From positions 372,001-436,000 of the forward strand of contig NZ_AUMC01000003.1 of NCBI RefSeq assembly GCF_000443995.1: DNA of 64,000 nucleotides, read 5' to 3'. The DNA is from Bacteriovorax sp. BAL6_X (GTDB taxonomy: Bacteria > Bdellovibrionota > Bacteriovoracia > Bacteriovoracales > Bacteriovoracaceae). Below the pieces are notes generated by a model that saw nothing but the letters and a program-made list of their open reading frames with translations, had not been told where the DNA came from and searched no databases. The position numbers were made by a program, and so were the translations under genes. Of this stretch, positions 52,501 through 61,802 are shown piece by piece; position 1 is the first letter of the stretch; each line of letters starts with the position of its first letter.

Positions 52501-54666
52501 TTTAACGGTAACGTTCCTAGTTTTACAGCAGGAGCTAATCACCCTAATACTGGAGAGTCTTATACTGATCGAAGCCAACTTCGTGTCGGTGATTGTTTTG
52601 GTGAGGATACTGCTTCAATTGCAATTACAAGTAATGCATGTAGCGATCCAGATACTGCTGATCGAAGAAACTTTATTTCTCCAGGACTTTATGGTGACTT
52701 TACTGATTGTACTGATCCGGCCAATATTGCGAAAAATTTCTTTGATCCTTATGCTGGAAATGGAAGTTACGCTTCTTATAATGTGCAAAGTGAATTTGCA
52801 GCAGTTTACTATTCAAGAAATGCTGTTAAAAGTTATGAAGACCGTATTAGTCATGGTTACTATAGGGGTGCTGGTGGTGCGGCCCTTGCCGATGGTAATA
52901 ACCTAAGAAATAAAAATTACCTTGGGCCATCACGTTGTATGATTAATATTCCTGTATCGGATTCAACTGATGGTGATAAGCTTAAGCCAAGATGGATTGC
53001 TGTAAATAATCTTTCTACTCTTGCTCATGGTGTAGATGATGTTGATATTCTTGATATGTCGATAAATGATGTTCTTGCTAATAATAAGTTATACGATTCA
53101 GGGATTAATGCAGCTCCAAGTCCTACTTATACTAATGTTGATGCATCACCACGTTATCGTGGAAATACAAAATTATCACGTATCTTTTCTTCTAATGATT
53201 CAAAACTTCCTCCACTAACAGGACTTAGCCAGAGTCAGGCAAGTCGTGTGTGTAATTCATATGAGGTAAAGATTGGAACATATGATGATGATGCGGAAGA
53301 ATTTAATCAAATTGGGCCAATAAGAGAAAAGAGGCTTATGCGTCGTGGAGAAGGAGTAACGGCAAGTCGCTATCCTAAAGACTTTGATGAAGCAGCTGTT
53401 GCAGAACTTGAGACAGGAACAAGAAGTGATGCTCCTGTAACAAGTGGTGTGAATTTTGAAAATTCATGTAATGTCTACGATAGAGACGTTGTAAGTGGAG
53501 CAGCGACAAATCAGCAAAGATCAGGTGATCGTCTAATGATCAATATGCCAAGTAGTTACCAAGGAACAGTAACGACGCCGCGTCGTATACCATTTATTTC
53601 TGGTTCAAGCTTCTATGATAATGGCGGAACGCAATTTACGACTCAGGCCTGTACATCACGTTTTGGTGTACAAGATATTATTGGAAATAAGGCCGAAATT
53701 TCATCAGAACAAATCTTTTGTGGTTTTGAAAGTGAAAAGCTAATGCTTGGAGCTGGTCTTGCCTCAAACTCTGTTGAGGCCCCAAATGGTGCTTACTACC
53801 TAAATACGTTAATCTCTTGGGTTATGTCTGATACAGATACTGGCCGTTGTTCATTTGTTGAGCCAGGTGGAGCGAGAGGTGGTAACTATCTTGTTAATGG
53901 TGCTTTTACACCTATTTTCGATCTCTTTGGAAATGTTAATACTGAAGTTGCTGAGTCAGTAAACTCAATTGATCCTGGAAGTGTTAGTTATTATAGAAAT
54001 GGTGACGGCTTCTTCTTGGACTTTGGGCAGGATAACTTTGCACCGAAACTTTCAATTAACGATACTATGGCCCTTAAGTGGGATCAGGATGTTATTGATC
54101 GTGCTCAGGATATTTCAACAGATCCACGTCGTGGACGCTACTTTAATCCAATTATAGGTTTACCTCTAGAATGTCAGGGTAGTTTATGTTCAGAAAGTTT
54201 AGATAATATGTCGATTTCTCTTGATACTTTTGTAACAGACTTTAGTCTCGATGCTTCGACAATGGATATTCCAAATTTCCCTATTGGTGATAGTCAGATT
54301 TTTTCAGATGGGATGTCTGAAACTAGAATTAGTCGTAATGCGTATATGTCTCCATCTTCAAGAGAATATTTTTATGACTTTATCGAGACTGTAGACCCTT
54401 CAACGGACACATATGCCACATATTCAAGTACTCGTGGTGGTGCTCTAAAGTCCTCGCTGGATAATGATGGAACATCTGTTGACTATGTTAGATGGAGTCT
54501 TTCTCGAGACACGCCAATCTATATGCTGAATTTTGGAGAATCAAATACAAAGAGTAGTGGCCGTTATTCAGCAAAGTTTAATGCTAGAAATGATCACGAG
54601 CAGATGAGAACTGAATATTCAGCGGTTAGGTGTGTTGTACGCATCGATGATGAGTCATTTCAATAA
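49507..54666 (+). CDS. Giant lipoprotein with Fn3 array and FGE-like C-terminal domain
   Basis: The 1719-residue lipoprotein (lipobox LLASC) starts CVGKVEDAN like its neighbour and has about five fibronectin III-type repeats in the first ~650 residues. The part from about 900 onward has the pattern of formylglycine-generating-enzyme/C-type lectin-like domains: SQASRVCNSYE near 1240, FGVQDIIGNKAEIS near 1385, GGARGGNYL and the closing SAVRCVVR near 1707. The catalytic Cys pair of true formylglycine enzymes is not evident, so it is probably a binding domain. It is co-transcribed with both neighbours. Confidence 0.7.
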   Translation: MKFLSIVLSLLLLASCVGKVEDANLENARNAESGRQTFQFAGISKVIPISNDKAEVYFFPANGPASELTYLIKVNDATIPVEVKADSLTVNDEGMYRFTVRNLNVNTEYTFSVGVRDGSTGSQSENDATLTARTFSNYTADFAGVSSVEPLVGAAGQNTVLVKWVPAVTLGSTYNPMPNDPIAYEVAYIAADDGTISDLFNNTHPAIQRDLKPGEVTASTGGTTERERQVTGLMPGKQYYFRVRSIHKSYGTYQDTQGYRFEENNKVASVTTLGSGGLFDWDTLSLRVSTPDKNLGLTSIDLTWAAAAGPFENYRIYNYKLGEAEEDVDLVRARIPEEIDSSVIDPLNSAGDYRTADADEFSKRIGSLEEYDYYLTFVIACRTLTCGDGERIIGKPVFYRAVPKLASFSGILGIQSPQDISRLNEITINFDPPVIETGYLNGFDIYCYEGESDTSPTLLNFNVANASGKAACDGLIRIDDNPSDYTGFGSYTNVRIQGNFFGPGDTVADKEYCFSAVPKISGNNFSLNDVENAIVKCITPIVKVPTVEQFPGVLNACNTGADYITVGWDAPTGGIYDKYAVFYKEKDGKVFKYTDALANDPAYTRVDDIVATTYTYTIPSLVPGKIYQFGVLPYIDGPDPIYADINTGLGECKIEVPKPKFEEWVDIFAIGPKANGMVTPTGPDRNKDYILETLNDSGQPIEVEVDPSTLAPTSSFEDQFGVASGSTQFSGVYGAKDGVTTNSLHQYSNSGIIRIAWKDVTFTSGTLSMQTFIDAYETGMQKKDHKIGYRVYRSDDNKITWKDITSGDFDFQTLTNKGLIHPADYTERSRTNEVLETYRAVMFTDYSVKHIQAGDDYNHARVYYYKVVPVFRGVELEYERETTNPQHIIKVVLPPENMALVHRLMANRQQCRELGKVHSKDISQKYTCSWNGVGARGLTSPWIKGSTVYDFGPSMLIDRFELGCNFTRGDYAYEKSNFSGTIPNFTGSNDLGSGFMGCFNGNVPSFTAGANHPNTGESYTDRSQLRVGDCFGEDTASIAITSNACSDPDTADRRNFISPGLYGDFTDCTDPANIAKNFFDPYAGNGSYASYNVQSEFAAVYYSRNAVKSYEDRISHGYYRGAGGAALADGNNLRNKNYLGPSRCMINIPVSDSTDGDKLKPRWIAVNNLSTLAHGVDDVDILDMSINDVLANNKLYDSGINAAPSPTYTNVDASPRYRGNTKLSRIFSSNDSKLPPLTGLSQSQASRVCNSYEVKIGTYDDDAEEFNQIGPIREKRLMRRGEGVTASRYPKDFDEAAVAELETGTRSDAPVTSGVNFENSCNVYDRDVVSGAATNQQRSGDRLMINMPSSYQGTVTTPRRIPFISGSSFYDNGGTQFTTQACTSRFGVQDIIGNKAEISSEQIFCGFESEKLMLGAGLASNSVEAPNGAYYLNTLISWVMSDTDTGRCSFVEPGGARGGNYLVNGAFTPIFDLFGNVNTEVAESVNSIDPGSVSYYRNGDGFFLDFGQDNFAPKLSINDTMALKWDQDVIDRAQDISTDPRRGRYFNPIIGLPLECQGSLCSESLDNMSISLDTFVTDFSLDASTMDIPNFPIGDSQIFSDGMSETRISRNAYMSPSSREYFYDFIETVDPSTDTYATYSSTRGGALKSSLDNDGTSVDYVRWSLSRDTPIYMLNFGESNTKSSGRYSAKFNARNDHEQMRTEYSAVRCVVRIDDESFQ

Positions 54667-54681
54667 AATAAGGTAGAATAA

Positions 54682-57600
54682 ATGAAGAAGTACGTATGGT
54701 TGATCTTATTCTTTTTTACAATTATTTCGTGTACTCCTGTCGAGAAGGCAGAGGAGACTGCTGAGATCTTAAATGATGGAGTCGATGGTACTGTTGAATT
54801 TTCTGTCGTAGGAAATCTCGACCGAGGAGAGTTTCTACTTGGTGGGCTTGGCGATGAAATACTTATAAGAGTAAAAAATAATACTGGTTATAACCTAAGT
54901 GATGCACAACTTTTAATAGATCAAACTTCATCTGCGGGGGTTAAGTTTTTTCCTGATGAAGCTGGTGAGTCAGAAAGCCCTGGTTTTGGTGGGGATTGTG
55001 GACTTATTATTCCTTCTAAAGCAACTTGTTATTATAAGTTGAGATATGAAGCACGAACTTCTGGTATTCATACTCAAGATCTCCAATTTAATTATAAAAC
55101 TCTAATTGATAATTTTTCACAGTCAACACAGTTGAAGTTTTTAACGGGAACTCCAGCATCATTAGTATTTGAAGAGGAGAAAATTAATTATTCATTTGGT
55201 GTTGTTGAAAGAACGGAGCCAAAAGTTTTTACTCAAAGACTTGTTGTTGTTAATACGGGAGAATTAAGGGCCCGCAATATCACAATGACTAAACTTGATA
55301 ACACGACATCAAATGCGATTAGTATTGTTTCAAATACATGTGGAACTGTGCTTTTACAAAATGAAACGTGTGAACTTGTTGTTGAATTTGAGGCTAAAAA
55401 TTATGGTGTAGACGCACCTGATGGTAACGTTGATGTTGATTACAACTCAAATATTAGATTCGATTATGGCCGTGATCCTGAGGGAGGTATTAATGCTCTT
55501 AACGTTTACTTTGATGCCAAATCAATTCGAATTGAAGGAGATATTCAAATTGGTGGTCTTCCTAATTTAAGTTTTGATGACCTTGTCGTAGGTAATATTG
55601 ATACACAAACATTAAAAGTTTCTAATAAAGGATATAAAGAAGCGATTGTTCTTAGTGTTGACATTAGAAATGCATCAAATACGCTTGTTGCACGATGTTT
55701 AAGAGACGATAGCTCTGGGGGAGATAATCTAATCTGTCGTGATCCTTTAGGAGACTTAACAAATAGTTCAAGTAATCTACCTTTAACTATAGTTCCTTTT
55801 AAATTTCTTGATACAAGTAAATGTTTTATCGATGTAAATGATTTTAGCTATGTTCGTGGTGAAGATGGTCGAATAACTAATACAGCATTAAAACAAGTTG
55901 CTGGAAGAACGGTTTCTGATCCAGGCGGTTCTTGTTTCTTTAACGTTACTTTTCATCCTAGTGTGCAGTTTGGAACAGACGGGAGCTTTAATAACTTTCG
56001 CTTTAATGTGCGTTATGATTCAACATGGAAAGATAATGTCGTAATAAAGAACGACCTAGAGTCAGATGAGAATAGCTACGTTGTTGAGGATGCTAATTAT
56101 TTAGCTGCTGCAAAACTAAGCTTTGATGTCATTGAGTATAAGAATACAACATATACTAATACAGATACTGCTGATAATGACTTATTTGATTATGATCTAG
56201 GACGTATCTCACTAATTGCTAACTCAAACTACAAAGAAAGACTTAGAATTAGAGTTAATAATAGTGGTTCGACGTTTGGTGAAGTTGTAAGTGTTACTGA
56301 TGGAGCACAACCTACTCCTAATGCTATTACTGAAACAAGCTATAATATTAATAACTATTATCAAAATATAAAAAATTCTGGATGTGGTTTTCTTAATCCA
56401 TATAATGGCCAGTGTGATATTTTATTTGATCTAAATCCAATTGTATCGACAAACCCTGATAGTACTGCCGCTGAGAATGAAGAAAATTCAGCAATGTATG
56501 ATGTACTAGAGGCATATCCAAATCGTTATAAAATTTTCAGAATCAAGTACAAAGATGGGACTACTTACAATGACGATATGTCTCCACGAACAGATCGTGA
56601 AATAGAGATGAAGATGCGCGGCCTTCTTGTGAGAAAAGGCTTATTATCTTTCTCCGATTATACAATGACAGAAGGTATTACATTTTCTCCTGTTACGGCC
56701 AATGAAACACGCTATTTTCATTTAAAGTTAGAAAATGTTGGTACTGGCGGTATTACTTATATCAACCTCAACACTCCTTTTGTATTTCCTGGAACTTCCT
56801 TTTGGGCCCCAGACTCCAATACTCCTCTATTTGGTGGTGAAATTGTTGATAATCCAAACACAGCCCTTGTGAATGGTGTTGATAAAGATTGTTACAATAT
56901 TATGGATTCTGGTGGTGCTGCAGGGCCAGTTGCTGCGTCTCCTGGGACAAATGCACCTTCTCTTCTTTCTCCTGGAGAAGTTTGTAGTCTAACAATTAAA
57001 TTGGAAAAATTATCAAATGATAAACGTGAAGATAGTTACTACAGTACTAATGATCGTAAATGGCAACGTCATTTTTCGGCTCCTCTAAATGGCTCGCATG
57101 CTCTAAGAGAATATACTAGTGGGATGATGGTTCAAGACATCTTTAATTTTGGATACTTTGATGGAGACGGGATTGCTGATGCTGCAACTGGATATACGCC
57201 TGAATTAGATGGACATGGTGGATTCTATTCGACTCAAGATTACCCTGTTGCAATAAACTCGAGAAGATCTGCGGCGCTTGTTCCTGAAGGAGCACAGCCT
57301 ATGATTAGTGCAATTCTATGGCGTCAGCAGGTTGATATCCCTTCTCACTCACCACTTGCAGGGGAGTGGGGAAAAAGCTTTGGAAGTTATTCTATTCCTG
57401 CTATGTATCGAGATCTTGCTAAGGGAACAGCTGAAGAGCCTATTTCTTATGCTCCGACAAAGTCTATTAATAGAATTGCTCCTTTTAGAGATTCTACATA
57501 TGACTATGTTCTTTATGCGGGTACTTACTATGCTGGAGAGACGGTTTCACTTCCTTTTCAATTATATAATGCAGGAGAAAGACAAGCTTCTTCGTTAGTT

Positions 57601-59673
57601 GAAATGTTAAACGGCGATAGTGAGTTTGCTGTTACAACAATGCCTGGAGCAGTTGGCCAAGCATCTCTGGCAAATATTGAATTAAGCTTTGCTCCGGTAA
57701 CTCAAGGTACTTTTCAAACTGAACTAGAAATTCAATATAGGGACGGATCGCAGACTCTAGTCGATCGTGATTCATATTCTTATACAGATAATATTAAGTC
57801 GCTTCGTATTCTTGTTGTTGCAGAAGCAGTTGCGGCAAATACTGGAAGGATTTCATTAAAGTCTCAAAAGTATACTGTTGAATATGATGAATTAACTTCT
57901 TCTCATACTGAAGCTCTCGATGTGGCCGTAACTGATCATAACCTAGTTATGAATGGCTATGATACTGCAACATCGGTTAGTGTTGAAGCCGTTCGAGGTT
58001 CAAATGTTTATGCAAAAACTCGTCTTGTCTTTACAAATGAAGGGACAACTACTGTTAATAATGTAAAGTTTAATTTAAAGACGTCACTTCTTGGGGCCAT
58101 CCATGATAATAATGGTGCGGGTGTAGGATACTCTCTTGAGTCTGTTAATTGTGGAGCAAGTTTGGCTCCAGGTGCTTCTTGTTTTGCTGATGTAAAGCAT
58201 AAGGCAAGTATCGCAGAGTTACCGCTGACAACTCGTTACGGAATTATTTCATATGATATTGGTTCCGATCAATACTATGCAGAATCTTTTAGAATTCAGT
58301 TTACAGCAGTTGATCCTGCCAAAGTTGCTGCTGGGAATTTAATTACTAATAACATTAGTGACGGATCAGGTGGGACAATTCCAAATGCTTACTTTATTGA
58401 TATTGGAACTTACATAAACCCGGCCCATCCGATACTTTCAACATACCCAAGTGGGTCATTGATTAAAAACATTAATTTAAATAATCCAAGTGATGAGAAA
58501 GCAAGCTTCTTAAAAGAGTATAGGGAGTACGTTGGTAATCAAAGTGCAGTGATTCCTGCGGGAGACTTTCATACAATATACAATCAAGGTTTTATTAAAG
58601 TTGAATTAAATCGACCATGTTTTTATGGTGATGATGAAGATGGCGCCCTTCCAGAAGAAGAATGGGGATTCAACGTGAATACTACTAGTACCTGTACAAT
58701 GAGAGTCACATTCACATTTGATGAGACATACCTTGGGCAGTATGTAGATGAAAGTGAAAACTACGCTATTTTAAAATACTACGATAGTAAAAGGGCATCA
58801 GTTTCTACACTTCCAATTTATGTCAAAGGGTTTATTGAGCCAAACCGTTCAAATGCGATGACGAATGAAATCTTCAATGTTGAAACAGATGATACTGGAA
58901 GAATTTATTTAGAATGGGTTGATTTTACACCAATTAATAATGATTGGGGACCAATCATTTCATATCGAGTTTACTATAGTGAATTTGAAAATAATTTAAA
59001 TGATTTATACAACTCTACTGGTTTAACTTTTGTTGAAACAGCTGGTGTTACACCTAGTGTTGAAATTACAGGGCTTCTGCAAAATAGATTCTACTACTTA
59101 AAAGTTGTTGCTGTTAGAGAAACATCATCTGGTAAACAGTATATTTCTATGCCTAATGGATTCACAACGAAGGAAGTTGTCGTTCCTGACGAGACGGCAA
59201 TTTATGATTATTCGAGAGGACTAATAATTGATAAATTTGCTCTTCCTGAGGGGTCCGGTTCTCCTACTTTCATTACAAAGTCTGAGGCCATTGAAAATTG
59301 TGAAGGAACGACTCGTACAATAAGAAAAATGGGGGGGAATAGAAGTAGAGCAAAAGAGCTTATTGATTTAAATGATTACTACCTAATAAAGGCCGATGAT
59401 ACAAATAGTGACTATCCTTTCTTTGCGTTCCCGCATTGGCTAGCCGATGCTCAAGAGGATATTGCGCCATTATTCCCTGGCTTTAGTTGTGATTTAACAA
59501 ATATGCACAATGAAGAAGATAGTATTATGTATATTAAGAGCTGCGATAATTGTACATGTAATAATTTATCAAAGATTGTTGGAGGGGAAGACTTTCCTCT
59601 TGATACAATCATTTATACTTATGATGACTTTAGTGGTGCAGCTAGATGTCGTGTTTCACAAGATGATTTCTAA
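54682..59673 (+). CDS. Giant lipoprotein with choice-of-anchor/ASH-like repeats and Fn3
   Basis: The 1663-residue lipoprotein has lipobox IISC. Many domains of about 120-150 residues show the choice-of-anchor D/ASH pattern: a strand with FGxV, then LxVxNxG, and a closing Cys pair around CGxxLxxxxxCxxxxxF (for example NTCGTVLLQNETCELVV and NCGASLAPGASCFADV). Such domains are found in cell-surface proteins. A fibronectin III domain lies near 1400-1500, and the last ~150 residues have six Cys and end in AARCRVSQDDF. AAGGTAGAATAA precedes the ATG, 15 bases after the previous stop. Confidence 0.7.
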   Translation: MKKYVWLILFFFTIISCTPVEKAEETAEILNDGVDGTVEFSVVGNLDRGEFLLGGLGDEILIRVKNNTGYNLSDAQLLIDQTSSAGVKFFPDEAGESESPGFGGDCGLIIPSKATCYYKLRYEARTSGIHTQDLQFNYKTLIDNFSQSTQLKFLTGTPASLVFEEEKINYSFGVVERTEPKVFTQRLVVVNTGELRARNITMTKLDNTTSNAISIVSNTCGTVLLQNETCELVVEFEAKNYGVDAPDGNVDVDYNSNIRFDYGRDPEGGINALNVYFDAKSIRIEGDIQIGGLPNLSFDDLVVGNIDTQTLKVSNKGYKEAIVLSVDIRNASNTLVARCLRDDSSGGDNLICRDPLGDLTNSSSNLPLTIVPFKFLDTSKCFIDVNDFSYVRGEDGRITNTALKQVAGRTVSDPGGSCFFNVTFHPSVQFGTDGSFNNFRFNVRYDSTWKDNVVIKNDLESDENSYVVEDANYLAAAKLSFDVIEYKNTTYTNTDTADNDLFDYDLGRISLIANSNYKERLRIRVNNSGSTFGEVVSVTDGAQPTPNAITETSYNINNYYQNIKNSGCGFLNPYNGQCDILFDLNPIVSTNPDSTAAENEENSAMYDVLEAYPNRYKIFRIKYKDGTTYNDDMSPRTDREIEMKMRGLLVRKGLLSFSDYTMTEGITFSPVTANETRYFHLKLENVGTGGITYINLNTPFVFPGTSFWAPDSNTPLFGGEIVDNPNTALVNGVDKDCYNIMDSGGAAGPVAASPGTNAPSLLSPGEVCSLTIKLEKLSNDKREDSYYSTNDRKWQRHFSAPLNGSHALREYTSGMMVQDIFNFGYFDGDGIADAATGYTPELDGHGGFYSTQDYPVAINSRRSAALVPEGAQPMISAILWRQQVDIPSHSPLAGEWGKSFGSYSIPAMYRDLAKGTAEEPISYAPTKSINRIAPFRDSTYDYVLYAGTYYAGETVSLPFQLYNAGERQASSLVEMLNGDSEFAVTTMPGAVGQASLANIELSFAPVTQGTFQTELEIQYRDGSQTLVDRDSYSYTDNIKSLRILVVAEAVAANTGRISLKSQKYTVEYDELTSSHTEALDVAVTDHNLVMNGYDTATSVSVEAVRGSNVYAKTRLVFTNEGTTTVNNVKFNLKTSLLGAIHDNNGAGVGYSLESVNCGASLAPGASCFADVKHKASIAELPLTTRYGIISYDIGSDQYYAESFRIQFTAVDPAKVAAGNLITNNISDGSGGTIPNAYFIDIGTYINPAHPILSTYPSGSLIKNINLNNPSDEKASFLKEYREYVGNQSAVIPAGDFHTIYNQGFIKVELNRPCFYGDDEDGALPEEEWGFNVNTTSTCTMRVTFTFDETYLGQYVDESENYAILKYYDSKRASVSTLPIYVKGFIEPNRSNAMTNEIFNVETDDTGRIYLEWVDFTPINNDWGPIISYRVYYSEFENNLNDLYNSTGLTFVETAGVTPSVEITGLLQNRFYYLKVVAVRETSSGKQYISMPNGFTTKEVVVPDETAIYDYSRGLIIDKFALPEGSGSPTFITKSEAIENCEGTTRTIRKMGGNRSRAKELIDLNDYYLIKADDTNSDYPFFAFPHWLADAQEDIAPLFPGFSCDLTNMHNEEDSIMYIKSCDNCTCNNLSKIVGGEDFPLDTIIYTYDDFSGAARCRVSQDDF

Positions 59674-59674
59674 T

Positions 59675-59738
59675 AAATTTAAGTTTGTATCAGTGGCTAA
59701 CAATTAGTTTGATGATGCAAACTTAAATTTTATTTAAA
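59675..59738 (+). terminator. 13-bp inverted repeat with T-rich tail (possible terminator)
   Basis: AAATTTAAGTTTG (59675-59687) is a perfect inverted match to 59718-59730, followed by TATTTAAAT. The loop of 30 bases and A/T-rich stem make it a weak or conditional terminator. It lies between two halves of the envelope gene block. Confidence 0.45.
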
Positions 59739-59838
59739 TCTTAACTAAATCTTTATGAAAATCTCAGTAATATCAGGAGTTTCGAGAGGTTTTTGCCCTG
59801 TATTATTTAGTGTTTAGTTAACTTAGAATATTTATGTG

Positions 59839-61248
59839 ATGAATACGTTCTATATTTATATTCTAATATTTTTTCTCCCTTTTTCTTCTTTAGCAGAGGA
59901 AGTAAAGGTTGTTGAAACAGTAACTGTTCAAGAAGAAAAAGAAGAGATCACTCCTTATATGATGATTAGAGTGATTGAATCAAGAGGGATTGATAGGCGT
60001 GACCTTGCTCTCATCCGTAAATCTGCAATGGAAATAGTTCTTGGAACTTCTTCATTTGAAATATTAATGGGAGATAGCTCCGCTGCAATTTATCAAAATA
60101 CTTTTGCACTAGATCTTTCAACGAAGAAAAAAACTAATAATTCGTATGCTATCGATTTTAAAATCTTAGATATTCAAAATGGAAAAACGGTTACTCAAGT
60201 TTTTAAAGATAATGTTGCGAGAAAAAGGTTTCATCTTGAAGTAAGAAAGTTATTGTATGAATTATTCTATGGCGACGGGTCATCAAACTTAAGGCCGTCA
60301 AAGAAAAACCCTAAGAAAAAGAATGCTGAGAAGAAGTTAAGTAATGACATTGTCTCAGCAATAAACTCACTTAAAAATTCTCAAGCTATTAACTCTAATG
60401 CTGTCAGTATTTTCTCTGTTGATGAATCTCCAACTGTTGAGGAGATTGTCGTTGCTGGAGATATTAATAAGATTAATAAAAAGAAAAAAGAAAAAAAGAA
60501 AGAGAAGAAGAAAGAAGAGAAGGTTGAGATTAGTAACTTTAAATCTCCTGATCTAGATCTAAGAATGAATGCGAAACCTGAAAAGGTTGAGGCATCAACT
60601 CTAACATTAATCCCAGATAGCTTCTATGCAATTGGCTACTTAAAAGAAACAACGCTAGCTTCAAATACTCTTAATACAAGTGAAGTAGTCGATACTAGAA
60701 CTAACCTTACAAGTGTGAATCTTACGTATTTAAGTAATTACAAGGTCGAGGAGTGGCAAGAGTACTTCTCTGTTGGTGGTTCATTTTCAAATATTCTTAG
60801 TGAAAACCCTTATGGTATCTCTCCTCGTATGTCTGTTTACGGTGCATATAATAAGCTCCTTCTAGGGGATTCATTTTTCGCTTCAGTAGATGCTGAGTAT
60901 GAACGCATTAGCTTTGCCAATATCAAGGATAGAGGTACAGGGATTACTGGATTTTCTAATAATATATTTTGGTTTGGCTTTGGTTTTAAGTATGTCAGTG
61001 AGCACTTTGCTAAGAAAACAGTTGTGGAAGGGTTCTTTAAAAAGGCACTTATTGGTTCTTCTGATTTAAGTACGACAGGGGACTCTACGCCATTAGATGG
61101 TGATAAATATGTGTTAGATTTTTCAGTTAATTTATATAAAAACTTTGGTCTTGGTGGGTATGTTGAAGTTGTAAATCTTGCCTCAGCAGCTACATCCGCT
61201 TTTGATACTTCTCACCAGATTTTCGGTGTTAGATTAGTTTATAATTAG
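59839..61248 (+). CDS. Outer-membrane barrel protein with periplasmic domain and KE-rich linker
   Basis: The 469-residue protein has a signal peptide (ending SLAEE). Residues about 30-150 have the look of a CsgG/TolB-like alpha/beta domain (IRVIESRGIDRRDLALIRKSAME...NSYAIDFKILDI). A segment near 215-235 is almost only Lys and Glu, a stiff or disordered spacer. From about 255 to the end are alternating strands ending FGVRLVYN, as in an outer-membrane barrel. Start is ATG 59839; a GTG three bases before is possible. It is the first gene of the downstream operon. Confidence 0.65.
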   Translation: MNTFYIYILIFFLPFSSLAEEVKVVETVTVQEEKEEITPYMMIRVIESRGIDRRDLALIRKSAMEIVLGTSSFEILMGDSSAAIYQNTFALDLSTKKKTNNSYAIDFKILDIQNGKTVTQVFKDNVARKRFHLEVRKLLYELFYGDGSSNLRPSKKNPKKKNAEKKLSNDIVSAINSLKNSQAINSNAVSIFSVDESPTVEEIVVAGDINKINKKKKEKKKEKKKEEKVEISNFKSPDLDLRMNAKPEKVEASTLTLIPDSFYAIGYLKETTLASNTLNTSEVVDTRTNLTSVNLTYLSNYKVEEWQEYFSVGGSFSNILSENPYGISPRMSVYGAYNKLLLGDSFFASVDAEYERISFANIKDRGTGITGFSNNIFWFGFGFKYVSEHFAKKTVVEGFFKKALIGSSDLSTTGDSTPLDGDKYVLDFSVNLYKNFGLGGYVEVVNLASAATSAFDTSHQIFGVRLVYN

Positions 61249-61259
61249 GAATTGTTACT

Positions 61260-61802
61260 ATGGATTTTAAGGATAAAATTGAAAGCCTATTCTCTTCAAC
61301 GGAACCTGAAGTAAAACCGATTCAAGAGGAGACACTAATTTATTTTGGTGATAATCAAAGGCAACAAGTTAAAGATTTTTCAATATTTAGTAAGTCATTT
61401 AAGGATCAATCCTTAAAGGCTCTCCAGATCAAGAATGTAGAAATTAAGATCTTAAAAAACTGTTTAGAGAAAGAGTTAATCAACGCATATCTTGTTCAGA
61501 AATTGTTAATTGATGAAATGAAGCTTTTAAAGAAAGTCGTAGGAAATATCAATGGAGTGAAGCTTTATGTCACGCCTAGCTTTATGACTATTCAGCTTTG
61601 TGAAATTGGGAATATCAGAGCATCGTTAAGTAATATTCAAAGTGACATTTTTGGTAGACGTGGTCTTAAGAACCTTGTTGCAATTAGGCTCACTCGAAGT
61701 GTTAAAAAAATGAATTTAGTTTTAAAAGTTAAGTATAAAAATATTGATGAAAAAGATTTTCTACAGTTTAGAAGTCGTGAGGTGATAAATGAAGTTCTTT
61801 GA
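61260..61802 (+). CDS. Cytoplasmic protein in envelope operon, unknown
   Basis: The 180-residue protein lacks a signal peptide and membrane segment. It looks alpha/beta, with helical stretches (LEKELINAYLVQKLLIDEMKLLKKVV) and a later beta part. I recognise no family. It starts 11 bases after the barrel gene and overlaps the next gene by 14 bases, so it is expressed with an envelope system and probably works on its cytoplasmic side. Confidence 0.6.
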   Translation: MDFKDKIESLFSSTEPEVKPIQEETLIYFGDNQRQQVKDFSIFSKSFKDQSLKALQIKNVEIKILKNCLEKELINAYLVQKLLIDEMKLLKKVVGNINGVKLYVTPSFMTIQLCEIGNIRASLSNIQSDIFGRRGLKNLVAIRLTRSVKKMNLVLKVKYKNIDEKDFLQFRSREVINEVL

